A stretch of DNA of 64,000 nt from assembly GCA_041920565.1 (NCBI GenBank), contig JBHGXS010000052.1:49482-113481 (forward strand). Direction: 5' to 3'. This DNA comes from JAGHKQ01 sp041920565 (GTDB lineage: Bacteria > Bacillota > Bacilli > Bacillales > Bacillaceae_G). A program made the translations under genes and the position numbers. Numbering within the stretch: position 1 is the stretch's first letter; every line of letters starts with the position of its first letter. The notes under the pieces are model-generated. The model did not search any database and was not told where the DNA came from. It was given only the letters and a program-made list of their open reading frames with translations. This document shows positions 26,058-34,448 of the stretch, piece after piece.

Positions 26058-27338
26058 ATGACAAATGAAAGAATTCAAAAGTTACAAGAAAGCTGGGAAT
26101 TAGATGCACGCTGGAACGGAATTACTCGCCCGTATTCGGCTGAAGATGTAATTCGTCTTCGCGGTTCAATTGATATTGAATATACGTTGGCACGCCGCGG
26201 GGCAGAAAAATTATGGAGACTTCTTCATACAGAAGATTACATCAATGCGTTGGGAGCACTGACAGGAAACCAAGCGATGCAGCAAGTCAAAGCAGGATTG
26301 AAGGCAATTTACTTAAGCGGCTGGCAAGTGGCGGCCGACGCAAACTTGGCGGGTCATATGTATCCCGACCAAAGCTTATATCCGGCAAACAGCGTTCCTG
26401 CAGTTGTAAAACGGATCAACCAAACGTTGCAGCGTGCAGATCAAATTCAGCATATGGAAGGAAGCGGCGATATCGACTACTTTGTACCGATTGTGGCCGA
26501 CGCAGAGGCTGGATTCGGCGGGCAATTGAATGTATTTGAGTTAATGAAGGGCATGATTGAAGCGGGTGCGGCAGGCGTTCATTTTGAAGATCAGCTTTCT
26601 TCCGAGAAGAAGTGCGGTCACTTGGGCGGAAAGGTATTACTGCCAACGCAAACAGCAGTGCGCAACTTGATTGCGGCTCGTCTGGCTGCTGACGTTATGG
26701 GAGTGCCGACTGTCATCGTTGCAAGGACGGACGCAGACGCAGCGGATCTTATCACAAGCGACGTCGATCCAACTGATAAGCCATTTATTACAGGGGAAAG
26801 AACGCCGGAAGGGTTTTTCCGCACAAAAGCAGGATTAGATCAGGCGATTGCAAGAGGGCTTGCTTATGCGCCGTATGCCGACCTTGTTTGGTGCGAAACA
26901 TCTGAACCGAACTTAGAAGATGCAAAGCGCTTTGCCGAAGCGATTCATGAAAAATTCCCGGGAAAACTACTGGCTTATAACTGTTCTCCATCTTTCAACT
27001 GGAAGAAGAAATTGGATGATGAAACCATTGCTAATTTCCAAAAAGAAATCGCAAAATACGGCTACAAGTTCCAATTTGTAACGCTTGCCGGCTTCCATTC
27101 TCTCAACTACGGAATGTTTGAATTGGCACGCGGCTACAAAGAGCGCGGCATGGCGGCATACTCCGAATTACAAGAAGCGGAATTTGCTGCGGAGAAATAC
27201 GGATACAGCGCAACGCGCCACCAACGCGAAGTGGGTACAGGTTACTTTGACGAAGTAGCCCAAGTCATCACTGGAGGTACATCTTCTACAACGGCATTAA
27301 AAGGATCAACGGAAGAAGAGCAATTTTCTGTGAAGTAA
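26058..27338 (+). CDS. aceA: Isocitrate lyase
   Basis: A 426-residue enzyme that cleaves isocitrate to succinate and glyoxylate. The catalytic motif KKCGHLGGK (about residues 184-192) is intact, with the nearby VADAEAGFGG and NCSPSFNWKK motifs. AAAGGGGATGG precedes the ATG. With aceB it permits growth on acetate and fatty acids, a fit with the acyl-CoA ligase upstream. B. subtilis 168 lacks both genes; B. cereus-group and B. licheniformis-type species have them. Confidence 0.97.
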   Translation: MTNERIQKLQESWELDARWNGITRPYSAEDVIRLRGSIDIEYTLARRGAEKLWRLLHTEDYINALGALTGNQAMQQVKAGLKAIYLSGWQVAADANLAGHMYPDQSLYPANSVPAVVKRINQTLQRADQIQHMEGSGDIDYFVPIVADAEAGFGGQLNVFELMKGMIEAGAAGVHFEDQLSSEKKCGHLGGKVLLPTQTAVRNLIAARLAADVMGVPTVIVARTDADAADLITSDVDPTDKPFITGERTPEGFFRTKAGLDQAIARGLAYAPYADLVWCETSEPNLEDAKRFAEAIHEKFPGKLLAYNCSPSFNWKKKLDDETIANFQKEIAKYGYKFQFVTLAGFHSLNYGMFELARGYKERGMAAYSELQEAEFAAEKYGYSATRHQREVGTGYFDEVAQVITGGTSSTTALKGSTEEEQFSVK

Positions 27339-27339
27339 C

Positions 27340-27411
27340 AATAAAGGACTGTCTCATTAGGGATGAACGGGTCCACTTTTCGAGTACAAAAAGTAAAATT
27401 TGTCCTTTATT
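27340..27411. repeat. 72-bp structured element with inverted ends after aceA
   Basis: AATAAAGGAC (27340-27349) and GTCCTTTATT (27402-27411) are perfect inverted repeats; inside lies a second stem ACTTTT/AAAAGT (27375-27394). It begins on the last base of the aceA stop codon and precedes the true terminator. It is either a folded 3' end that stabilises the mRNA or a MITE-like relic. Confidence 0.6.
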
Positions 27412-27420
27412 CGTACAGCA

Positions 27421-27454
27421 AAAAAAGCAGAGTGGTTCACGCTCTGCTTTTTTC
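27421..27454. terminator. Terminator of aceBA
   Basis: AAAAAAGCAGAG with CTCTGCTTTTTT, loop of about 9 bases; symmetric, so it can act in both directions. Confidence 0.85.
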
Positions 27455-27527
27455 TCTTAACATTAATATCTGTAGAGTATATTCATCTATTTCATATTTT
27501 CTACATTATTAGGGAATGAACGCTATT

Positions 27528-28253
27528 TTACTGCTTATGGACATAATTGAACAAAATATAGGTTATCATCAGCATAGGTTCAAGTTCCTCGTAGCCTTCC
27601 ATTACTTCAAAATGATATTGAGAATGTAGTAAATCGGAACGCTTACCTTTTGCAATTACCTTATTATCCAGTAACACTTCGGTTTTTGAACCTATTCCAA
27701 ACGATTTGAAATAATACACTTTATTGTTTAATTCTAAGGTTAAACCTTCTTGCAGTTTTGTTGCGTTTTTCATTGAATAATCTGTTTTCACTTTACCAAT
27801 CACTTGATCATTTTGAATAATATGCCAAGTTTCGTTCAATCGTAATTTCTTCTTTTTTTGCTCTACAAATGTAATTTCATCACCGCTTTGTAACTCAAAG
27901 GAAAGGTTCATATACCATTTCCCGCCACCTTCAATAACTTCATTAACTAAACGTTGCCACCAATGTTGGTAGAAGCGATGATATTCACCTTTTTTTTGGT
28001 TACCTTTATAAAGCAGCTTCTTGCCCGTTGAATATCTTTCTCCCATATAAGTATTCCAAATGTCATCGATTTGTTTTGGCTTGTAATTTGAATCCCGTTT
28101 TATCATCCATCTATGAATAAACCAAACTACGACGGCTCCAATCAGAAACAAAAACAAAGTTAAGACTTGATCCCATTCAAATTTCCCTACAATGACAAAA
28201 CGCAATGTCATTCCTATAGCTCCAACAATAAATAAAAATAACAATCTACCCAA
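27528..28253 (-). CDS. Membrane-anchored protein with tubby-like C-terminal domain
   Basis: A 241-residue protein. Two N-terminal membrane segments (about residues 2-21 and 29-48) precede a cytoplasmic domain. The C-terminal part, from about residue 130, has a repeated beta-strand pattern (ETWHIIQNDQVIGKVKTDY, EVLLDNKVIAKGKRSD) that resembles tubby-like (LOR/YxjI) domains. The start is TTG with AGGGAGA about 11 bases upstream, a weak signal. It is flanked by AT-rich non-coding DNA and lies between two blocks of conserved order, so may be accessory. Function unknown. Confidence 0.6.
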   Translation of the reverse strand: MGRLLFLFIVGAIGMTLRFVIVGKFEWDQVLTLFLFLIGAVVVWFIHRWMIKRDSNYKPKQIDDIWNTYMGERYSTGKKLLYKGNQKKGEYHRFYQHWWQRLVNEVIEGGGKWYMNLSFELQSGDEITFVEQKKKKLRLNETWHIIQNDQVIGKVKTDYSMKNATKLQEGLTLELNNKVYYFKSFGIGSKTEVLLDNKVIAKGKRSDLLHSQYHFEVMEGYEELEPMLMITYILFNYVHKQ

Positions 28254-28821
28254 AATTTACTAATCTCCCTTATAAATAAAATGTAATGAATTCATTACGC
28301 ATATGAAGTTATTCCTTTGTTTTTTTGGTTTCTCGTCAATTCCATTATAACAGGAGTAACTTCTTTTTGTTTTTTCAACAATCCTGAGAGAACTAAATAA
28401 ATCAATATCAAAAAGATATCGTTTACAGAGAAAAGGGGGATACAGTTCTTGTTTTTCTATTCAGTAATATTGTTCATTTTATAAAGGCAAGCTAAAAATC
28501 TTCATTTTTGTAACTATAGAACACAAAAAATATCAAACAGATTTTATACAAATAAAATATTAATTTGTAAATGCAATGTAAAGGAAATAAGTATAATTGT
28601 AATAAGTTGCCAAATTTTAAAAAGAGAAAAAACATTGCTGAAGAAAGGGTTTTGAAAATGAGAATTTTAAATTTTAAGCACCAAATTAAAAATAAGTTTT
28701 GTATTTTTATGTAAAATTATGTAAATTTTTTTAAATACCCTTTTGTAATCTCCATTTCGTGGTAAAATCGGAAACGTAGAAGTTCTACATAATTCTGATA
28801 GAAGTTGGAGGAGTGCATGTC
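28254..28821. other. AT-rich intergenic region upstream of comK
   Basis: About 570 bases without a gene. It holds the divergent control regions of the tubby-like gene and comK. Long A and T tracts are present, as is common at the highly regulated comK promoter. Boxes are listed separately. Confidence 0.5.
28688..28768 (+). promoter_or_regulatory. Likely ComK-activated comK promoter
   Basis: AAAAATAAGTTTT (28688-28700) fits the ComK AT-box AAAAN5TTTT exactly. A second AT-rich half (around 28713-28732) is imperfect. A -10-like TAAAAT lies at 28763-28768 with TTTTGT 16 bases before it. This suits positive autoregulation, known for ComK. The second AT-box is not convincing, so binding should be regarded as inferred. 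Confidence 0.5.
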
Positions 28822-29412
28822 ATGAAACAAAATATGGAAAAGTATTTACAAGAGTATGTAGTCGTTGGAACAACTATGGCCGTTCTCCCAGTTGCGACAA
28901 AGGATAAGAGAATCATTTCTCTCATCTTGGAGGAGGAAGATATGTTTCTGGTGTTAAAGAGACCGATCGAGGTGATGGAGCAAAGCTGCAAATATTACGG
29001 TTCCAGTTATGCAGGCCGAAAAGAAGGAACAAAAGAACTGATCGGGGTCACGCACAAAGCGCCGACCGCAATCAGCCCGGCTGATAATTTATATTATTTT
29101 CCTACAACGTCATCTACTCGTAAAGATTGTGCTTGGCTCTCCCATTTCCATGTCGCGAGCAATAAACAAACGCCGCGCGGAACTCTTCTTGTAACATTCA
29201 CTAACGGTCAAACGCTGAAGCTCGACATGTCCAAAGGAAGCTTCGACAATCAACTTCATCGCACCGCCCAACTCCGCTCAGCTTTCGAAGACCGAAAAAA
29301 GCATAAAGCTTCCCGCAGCTTCAAATTTGCAGATAAAATCCAAATTTTTGAACCGAATCAAGACTATGAAAAAGAATATCTATCTTCTTCAGATTATAGA
29401 AAAGAAGATTGA
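28822..29412 (+). CDS. comK: Competence transcription factor ComK
   Basis: A 196-residue ComK protein, near the 192 of B. subtilis. It activates the DNA-uptake genes and recombination genes. Recognisable family blocks: TTMAVLPV, CKYYGSSYAGRKEGTKELIGVTHK (first part CKYYGSSYAGRKEG) and SPADNLYYFPTTSS. The ATG at 28822 is preferred to the GTG at 28813, because GGAGGAG (28806-28812) sits 9 bases before the former and touches the latter. The C-terminus carries the region that is targeted by MecA in B. subtilis. Followed by a terminator. Confidence 0.96.
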   Translation: MKQNMEKYLQEYVVVGTTMAVLPVATKDKRIISLILEEEDMFLVLKRPIEVMEQSCKYYGSSYAGRKEGTKELIGVTHKAPTAISPADNLYYFPTTSSTRKDCAWLSHFHVASNKQTPRGTLLVTFTNGQTLKLDMSKGSFDNQLHRTAQLRSAFEDRKKHKASRSFKFADKIQIFEPNQDYEKEYLSSSDYRKED

Positions 29413-29422
29413 TTTTACGCGT

Positions 29423-29450
29423 CCGGTGTCGTTTTGACACCGGGTTTTTT
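29423..29450 (+). terminator. Terminator of comK
   Basis: CCGGTGTC with GACACCGG, GTTTT loop, then TTTTTT. Confidence 0.9.
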
Positions 29451-29596
29451 GTAGGAATTTGTTTTAGTCCTGTTACAGGAAATATAAAAAACATATGGAA
29501 AACTAATCATATGAAATTCAATTCTTTAGAACGAAACGCAAATAATGATACAATAATACAAAGGAAGCTGCTAGAAGAAGGAGAACTTATAGTTAT

Positions 29597-30202
29597 ATGG
29601 ATTTACATGCTATCAAGGAATACATGACGATTGAAAATATGCGAGAGCTGCTGCAAAGCTATCGAGGTTTCGGACCGCTGTTTGGCGTTTCCCTTACGTT
29701 AGTGGAAGCATTTTTGCCGGTTTTGCCCCTGTTTGTGTTTGTGATGGCAAACGCTGCGGCATACGGATTGTGGGCCGGCTTCTTCTACTCCTGGCTCGGC
29801 TCTTGTCTGGGCGCGTTGCTGTTGTTTATTCTCGTTCGAAAATATGGCCAGCATCGCTTTTTCTCATTTTTAAACAAGCACCCGAAAGTGCGGCAATCGA
29901 TGAGCTGGATCGAAAGAAGAGGCTTTGGACCGATTTTTGTTCTATATTGCTTTCCTTTTACTCCATCCGCATTGATTAATGTCGTTGCCGGATTGTCTCA
30001 AGTGAGCATGAAGCAATTTATGCTGGCGCTTGCTCTCGGCAAGGTTGTGATGGTTCTTATGATCAGCTATGTCGGATATGATATCGTATCGTTGATCCAA
30101 AAACCGATCCGCACCGTAATTGCGGCAGGCGTAATTTTTCTCTTATGGTATGCAGGGAAAAAGATTGAGGTAAGGCTTGAATTAAACGAAAAAGAACATT
30201 AA
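29597..30202 (+). CDS. yhjE: TVP38/TMEM64 (DedA-like) membrane protein YhjE
   Basis: A 201-residue protein with about five membrane segments and the VTT/SNARE-associated domain: glycine-rich WLGSCLGALLLFILVRKYG near residues 66-85 and the motif CFPFTPSALINVVAGLS (about 120-136). Family members are scramblase- or transporter-like; the bacterial role is unknown. AAGGAGAA lies about 12 bases before the ATG. In B. subtilis yhjE likewise lies between comK-side genes and sipV-addBA. Transcribed with sip (44-base gap). Confidence 0.9.
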   Translation: MDLHAIKEYMTIENMRELLQSYRGFGPLFGVSLTLVEAFLPVLPLFVFVMANAAAYGLWAGFFYSWLGSCLGALLLFILVRKYGQHRFFSFLNKHPKVRQSMSWIERRGFGPIFVLYCFPFTPSALINVVAGLSQVSMKQFMLALALGKVVMVLMISYVGYDIVSLIQKPIRTVIAAGVIFLLWYAGKKIEVRLELNEKEH

Positions 30203-30246
30203 CAGCAGGAGCATGCATCTCTGTTCAAACAATAGGGGGGAATGAG

Positions 30247-30801
30247 ATGGGCCAAAAGCTGAAAAAAGAGGGAGCAGAATGGATTAAAACGATTGGGATT
30301 GGGATATTGCTTGCGATTTTTTTTCGAACATTCTTTTTTTCTACCTATGTTGTAGAAGGAAAATCCATGATGCCGACATTGCAGGACGGAAATTTATTGA
30401 TCATTAACAAAATCGGCTATCAAATTGGAGAACTGCATCGATTTGACGTCATTGTATTTCACGCAAATGAAAACGAAGATTATGTGAAAAGGGTAATTGG
30501 TCTCCCGGGAGATCGCTTGTTCTACAAAAATGACACGCTGTATATAAATGGTCAAAAAGTGGAAGAGCCATATTTGGATGTATATAAAAAGCAGCTTGTC
30601 GGCAGTCAGCTGACAGGGGATTTTACTCTTCAGCGTGTGACCGGAGAAAAAGCGGTGCCGCCCGGACACATTTTTGTTCTTGGAGACAATCGCTTAGCAA
30701 GTCAGGACAGCCGTTATTTCGGTTTTGTGAAAATCAGTCAAGTTGTCGGAAAAGTGGACCTTCGTTATTGGCCTGTGCAGGAGGCCGGCACGAAATTTTA
30801 A
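30247..30801 (+). CDS. sip: Type I signal peptidase (Sip family)
   Basis: A 184-residue signal peptidase. One N-terminal membrane segment (about residues 14-33), then the catalytic serine in VEGKSMMPTL (Ser40) and the general-base lysine in YVKRVIGLPGD (Lys81), and box E GDNRLASQDSR. It cleaves signal peptides of secreted preproteins on the outer membrane face. GGGGGGAATGAG precedes the ATG. Equivalent by position to B. subtilis sipV, upstream of addB. Confidence 0.95.
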   Translation: MGQKLKKEGAEWIKTIGIGILLAIFFRTFFFSTYVVEGKSMMPTLQDGNLLIINKIGYQIGELHRFDVIVFHANENEDYVKRVIGLPGDRLFYKNDTLYINGQKVEEPYLDVYKKQLVGSQLTGDFTLQRVTGEKAVPPGHIFVLGDNRLASQDSRYFGFVKISQVVGKVDLRYWPVQEAGTKF

Positions 30802-30837
30802 TATAATTCCACCTGGAGTCCCAGGTGGAATTATATT
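30800..30837. repeat. 17-bp perfect inverted repeat after sip, no T run
   Basis: Arms 30800-30816 and 30821-30837 (core ATTCCACCTGG / CCAGGTGGAAT) with a 4-nt loop. It is a very stable hairpin but lacks the T tract of a classic terminator. It lies 21 bases before a -10-like TATAAT (about 30859-30864) of addB. Confidence 0.8.
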
Positions 30838-30935
30838 GTGCTAAAAACGAACGTACGTGCTATAATGTAGAAACAAACAGATAGCTCGATGCAGTCGGGG
30901 TATCTCTTTCAAATGAGCAAAAAGGTGGGAAATCT

Positions 30936-33900
30936 ATGTCACTTCGGTTTGTTCTCGGGCGTGCTGGAAGCGGAAAAAGCGAGTATTGCTTGCAGGAAAT
31001 AGAACAAGAAGTTAAGAAAAATCCTTTCGGCGCCACGGTTTTATATATTGTACCGGACCAAATGACGTTCCAGGCACAGCAAGCGCTGGCGGCCAGATTA
31101 GGAGGAACGATTCGGGCGCAGGTATTCAGTTTTACTCGTTTAGCTTGGAAGGTGCTTCTCGAAGTCGGCGGAGCAAGCCGCCTTCATATAGATCAAATCG
31201 GGATCAACATGCTGCTGCGTAAAATTGTGGAGCTCAAGAAGAAGGAATTGAAGGTATTTCAAAAAGCTTCAGAGCAAAACGGATTTTACGAACAGCTCAG
31301 CGCCATGATTGCCGAGTTAAAGCGCTATAATCTGACGCCTGCAGAGCTGCATGTGCAGCAGCAAGAATTAGAGCTGAACAGTGCAAAAACAGAAGATGCA
31401 CTGCTTGCAACAAAGCTCCATGATTTGCAGCTGCTCTATGAAGAGTTCGAGAAAGCATTGATCGGAAAATATTTAGATTCGGAAGATTATCTTCGTTTGC
31501 TTTGCGAAAAGCTGCCTCTTTCACAGTATATAAAGGACGCAGATGTTTATATAGACGGCTTTCATACATTTGCCCCGCAAGAGCTGGAAGTGATAAAAGG
31601 GCTATTGAAGCACTGTGCAAGGGTCAATGTCTTATTGACTTTAGAGGAACCGTGCGAAAACAAGATTGTGGATGAACTTTCCTTGTTTTGCATGACGTCA
31701 AAAACATATCAAAAGGTATATCAGCTTGCGAAGGAGCTGCAACAACCGATACAAGCTCCCGTTTTGTTAACGGAACAAAGACGTTTTACTCAAAGTCCTT
31801 CGCTGGCCCATTTAGAGAAGCATTACGATGCGAGACCCTACAAACCGTTTTTCGCTGATGCGGATATCACAATTTACTCTGCAATAAACCGAAGGGCGGA
31901 GATTGAAAACATTGCTCGCGAGATAATAAAGCTGGTGCGTGAAAAAGGATATCGTTATCGTGACATTGCTGTTATGCTGCGGAACGGAAACGATTATTAT
32001 GATATCATTCAAACCGTTTTTAAAGATTATGGAGTCCCATATTACATCGATCAAAAACGATCGATGCTGAATCACCCTCTTATTGAATGCATTCGTTCCG
32101 GCCTGGAAGTCATTAACGGCAATTGGCGTTACGAGGCTGTATTCCGCACCATAAAAACAGAGCTTCTGTTTCCGGCAGACAGCGATAAAAAGCAGCTGCG
32201 GGAAGAGATGGACGCGTTTGAAAACTATTGCTTGGCTTATGGTGTGCAGGGGAAGAAATGGACAAATGAAGAGCGTTGGGTTTACAGAAAATATCGTGGT
32301 TTAGAAGGCGTATCAACCCGGCAGACAGACGAAGAACTGGAGTTTGAAAATAAAATAAATGAGCTGCGCATATTGGTAGCCGAGCCGTTGCTGCAGCTGC
32401 AAAAACGATTAAAGCGAGCAAAAAGCGTACGGCAAATGTGCGAAGCTTTATATTTGTTTTTAGAAGGATTAAAAGTTCCGCAAAAGCTCGAAGCTATGAG
32501 GGCGGAAGCGGAACAGGAAGGGAATCTTATCTTCGCAAGCGACCATGAACAAGTGTGGCAGGAAGTCATTGCATTATTGGATAAGTGCGTGGAAGTGCTG
32601 GGAGATGAAAAGCTTTCGCTTGATATGTTTACAAAGGTAATCGAAACGGGCTTAGAGTCATTGGAATTTGCCAACATTCCGGCTTCCTTGGATCAAGTGC
32701 TTATCGCAAACATCGACCGCTCCCGTTTATCCAACATTCAAGCGGTCTTTCTTATCGGCGTCAATGAAGGAGTCATTCCGATGATTCCATCGCAGGAGGG
32801 AATGATCTCAGACCAGGAACGAGAAGTGTTGCTTGCTTCCGGCGTGGAGCTGGCGTCGACAGGCAGACAAAAACTGCTAGATGAATCCTTTGTCATGTAC
32901 AACGCTTTGACGAGAGCATCCCGTAAGCTGTACATCAGCTATCCGTTAGCGGATGAAGAGGGAAAAACCTTGCTGCCATCCAGTTTATTAAAACGGATAA
33001 AAGGGATGTTTCCGCGTGTACAAGATCTATTTGTAACGAATGATGTGAACGATTTATCGATAGAAAAGCAATTCAATTATGTGACGAACCCTGCCATGAC
33101 ACTTTCCTATTTAACACAGCAGCTGCAGCGATGGAAACGATATGGAGTGCAAGAAGACCTTTCGTTCTGGTGGGATGTATATAACTTTTACGTGAATTCA
33201 CCGGAATGGAAGTTTCGAAGCAGCCGCGTATTATCCAGTCTCTTTTATCGGAATGAAGCAAAATCGCTTGCTCCGGATCTCAGTCAACAGCTGTACGGAA
33301 ATGAAATTCAGGGAAGCGTTTCTCGTATGGAGCTGTTCCAAAGCTGCGCATATGCGCACTTTGTGCAGCACGGATTAAGTTTAAAAGAGAGGGATTTGTT
33401 CAAATTGAACGCACCGGATATCGGTCAGTTGTTCCATGAGGCATTAAAAACGATTGCTCATCGCCTTCTTGAAGAGAAGAAAGGATGGGAAGATTTAACG
33501 CCAAAGGAATGCGAGCATTTGGCGTTTGAAGCCATTGAACAGTTGGCTCCGCTGCTGCAGCGTGAAATTTTATTAAGCTCCAACCGCTTTTATTATTTAA
33601 AGCGAAAGCTGCAGCAAATTATCTCAAGGGCATCCATCATTTTGAGCGAGCATGCGAAAGTAAGCGGATTTGTGCCTGTTGATTTGGAGGTGCCGTTCGG
33701 GTTCAAGGAAAAGGGAACGCTGCCGCCGATGCAGTTTCAGCTGAAAAACGGCGTGCAAATGTCCGTAGTCGGCCGCATAGACCGTGTCGATAAGGCAGAA
33801 AGCGAGAACGGCATATTTTTGCGGATTATCGACTATAAATCAAGCGCGAAAACATTGGATATGGGAGAAGTGTATTACGGATTGGCATTGCAAATGCTGA

Positions 33901-34448
33901 CGTATTTAGATGTAGTGGTAACAAACGCAAGCAAATGGGTTGGAAATGGAAAAGATGTTACACCGGCAGGCGTTCTGTATTTTCACATTCATAATCCGAT
34001 GATTGATGTGAAGAAGGATTTATCCCAAGAAGGCATTGAGCAGGAAATTTTAAAGAAATTCAAAATGAAGGGACTGCTGCTGGGCGATGAAGCGGCTGTT
34101 CGTCTGATGGATAAAAATTTAGAAACCGGACATTCCGATATTGTATCAGCCGGTTTAAAAAAGGACGGCAGCTTTTATGCCAATTCCGCTGTGGCAAGCC
34201 GTCAAGAGTTCGATGTATTAAAAAAATATGTCCGTCGTACGTTTGAGAAAATCGGTACAAATATTACGGAAGGAGTCATTGATATTGCTCCGTACAAAAT
34301 GAAAGACAAAACACCGTGTACGTTTTGTCAGTTTAAATCCGTTTGTCAGTTTGACGAATCACTAGAGGAAAATAATTATCGTACGCTGCGTCCGCTTAAA
34401 GGAGCAGATGTTCTGCAAAAAATGAGGGAGGAGGTGGAGCCGCAATGA
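30936..34448 (+). CDS. addB: AddB subunit of ATP-dependent helicase/nuclease
   Basis: A 1170-residue AddB. Walker A-like GRAGSGKSEY at residues 8-17, inactive-helicase body, and a C-terminal RecB-type nuclease with IDYKSSAK. Four cysteines for the iron-sulfur cluster are visible: one in SCAYAHF (about residue 804) and three in CTFCQFKSVC (about 1128-1137). AddAB processes double-strand ends to chi-terminated 3' tails for RecA. AAAGGTGGGAA precedes the ATG. It overlaps addA by 4 bases (ATGA), giving translational coupling. Confidence 0.97.
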   Translation: MSLRFVLGRAGSGKSEYCLQEIEQEVKKNPFGATVLYIVPDQMTFQAQQALAARLGGTIRAQVFSFTRLAWKVLLEVGGASRLHIDQIGINMLLRKIVELKKKELKVFQKASEQNGFYEQLSAMIAELKRYNLTPAELHVQQQELELNSAKTEDALLATKLHDLQLLYEEFEKALIGKYLDSEDYLRLLCEKLPLSQYIKDADVYIDGFHTFAPQELEVIKGLLKHCARVNVLLTLEEPCENKIVDELSLFCMTSKTYQKVYQLAKELQQPIQAPVLLTEQRRFTQSPSLAHLEKHYDARPYKPFFADADITIYSAINRRAEIENIAREIIKLVREKGYRYRDIAVMLRNGNDYYDIIQTVFKDYGVPYYIDQKRSMLNHPLIECIRSGLEVINGNWRYEAVFRTIKTELLFPADSDKKQLREEMDAFENYCLAYGVQGKKWTNEERWVYRKYRGLEGVSTRQTDEELEFENKINELRILVAEPLLQLQKRLKRAKSVRQMCEALYLFLEGLKVPQKLEAMRAEAEQEGNLIFASDHEQVWQEVIALLDKCVEVLGDEKLSLDMFTKVIETGLESLEFANIPASLDQVLIANIDRSRLSNIQAVFLIGVNEGVIPMIPSQEGMISDQEREVLLASGVELASTGRQKLLDESFVMYNALTRASRKLYISYPLADEEGKTLLPSSLLKRIKGMFPRVQDLFVTNDVNDLSIEKQFNYVTNPAMTLSYLTQQLQRWKRYGVQEDLSFWWDVYNFYVNSPEWKFRSSRVLSSLFYRNEAKSLAPDLSQQLYGNEIQGSVSRMELFQSCAYAHFVQHGLSLKERDLFKLNAPDIGQLFHEALKTIAHRLLEEKKGWEDLTPKECEHLAFEAIEQLAPLLQREILLSSNRFYYLKRKLQQIISRASIILSEHAKVSGFVPVDLEVPFGFKEKGTLPPMQFQLKNGVQMSVVGRIDRVDKAESENGIFLRIIDYKSSAKTLDMGEVYYGLALQMLTYLDVVVTNASKWVGNGKDVTPAGVLYFHIHNPMIDVKKDLSQEGIEQEILKKFKMKGLLLGDEAAVRLMDKNLETGHSDIVSAGLKKDGSFYANSAVASRQEFDVLKKYVRRTFEKIGTNITEGVIDIAPYKMKDKTPCTFCQFKSVCQFDESLEENNYRTLRPLKGADVLQKMREEVEPQ

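Noticed and set aside
29409..29627. 72-codon plus-strand frame between comK and yhjE
   Set aside because: Runs through the comK terminator and has no recognisable product; overlaps the yhjE start.
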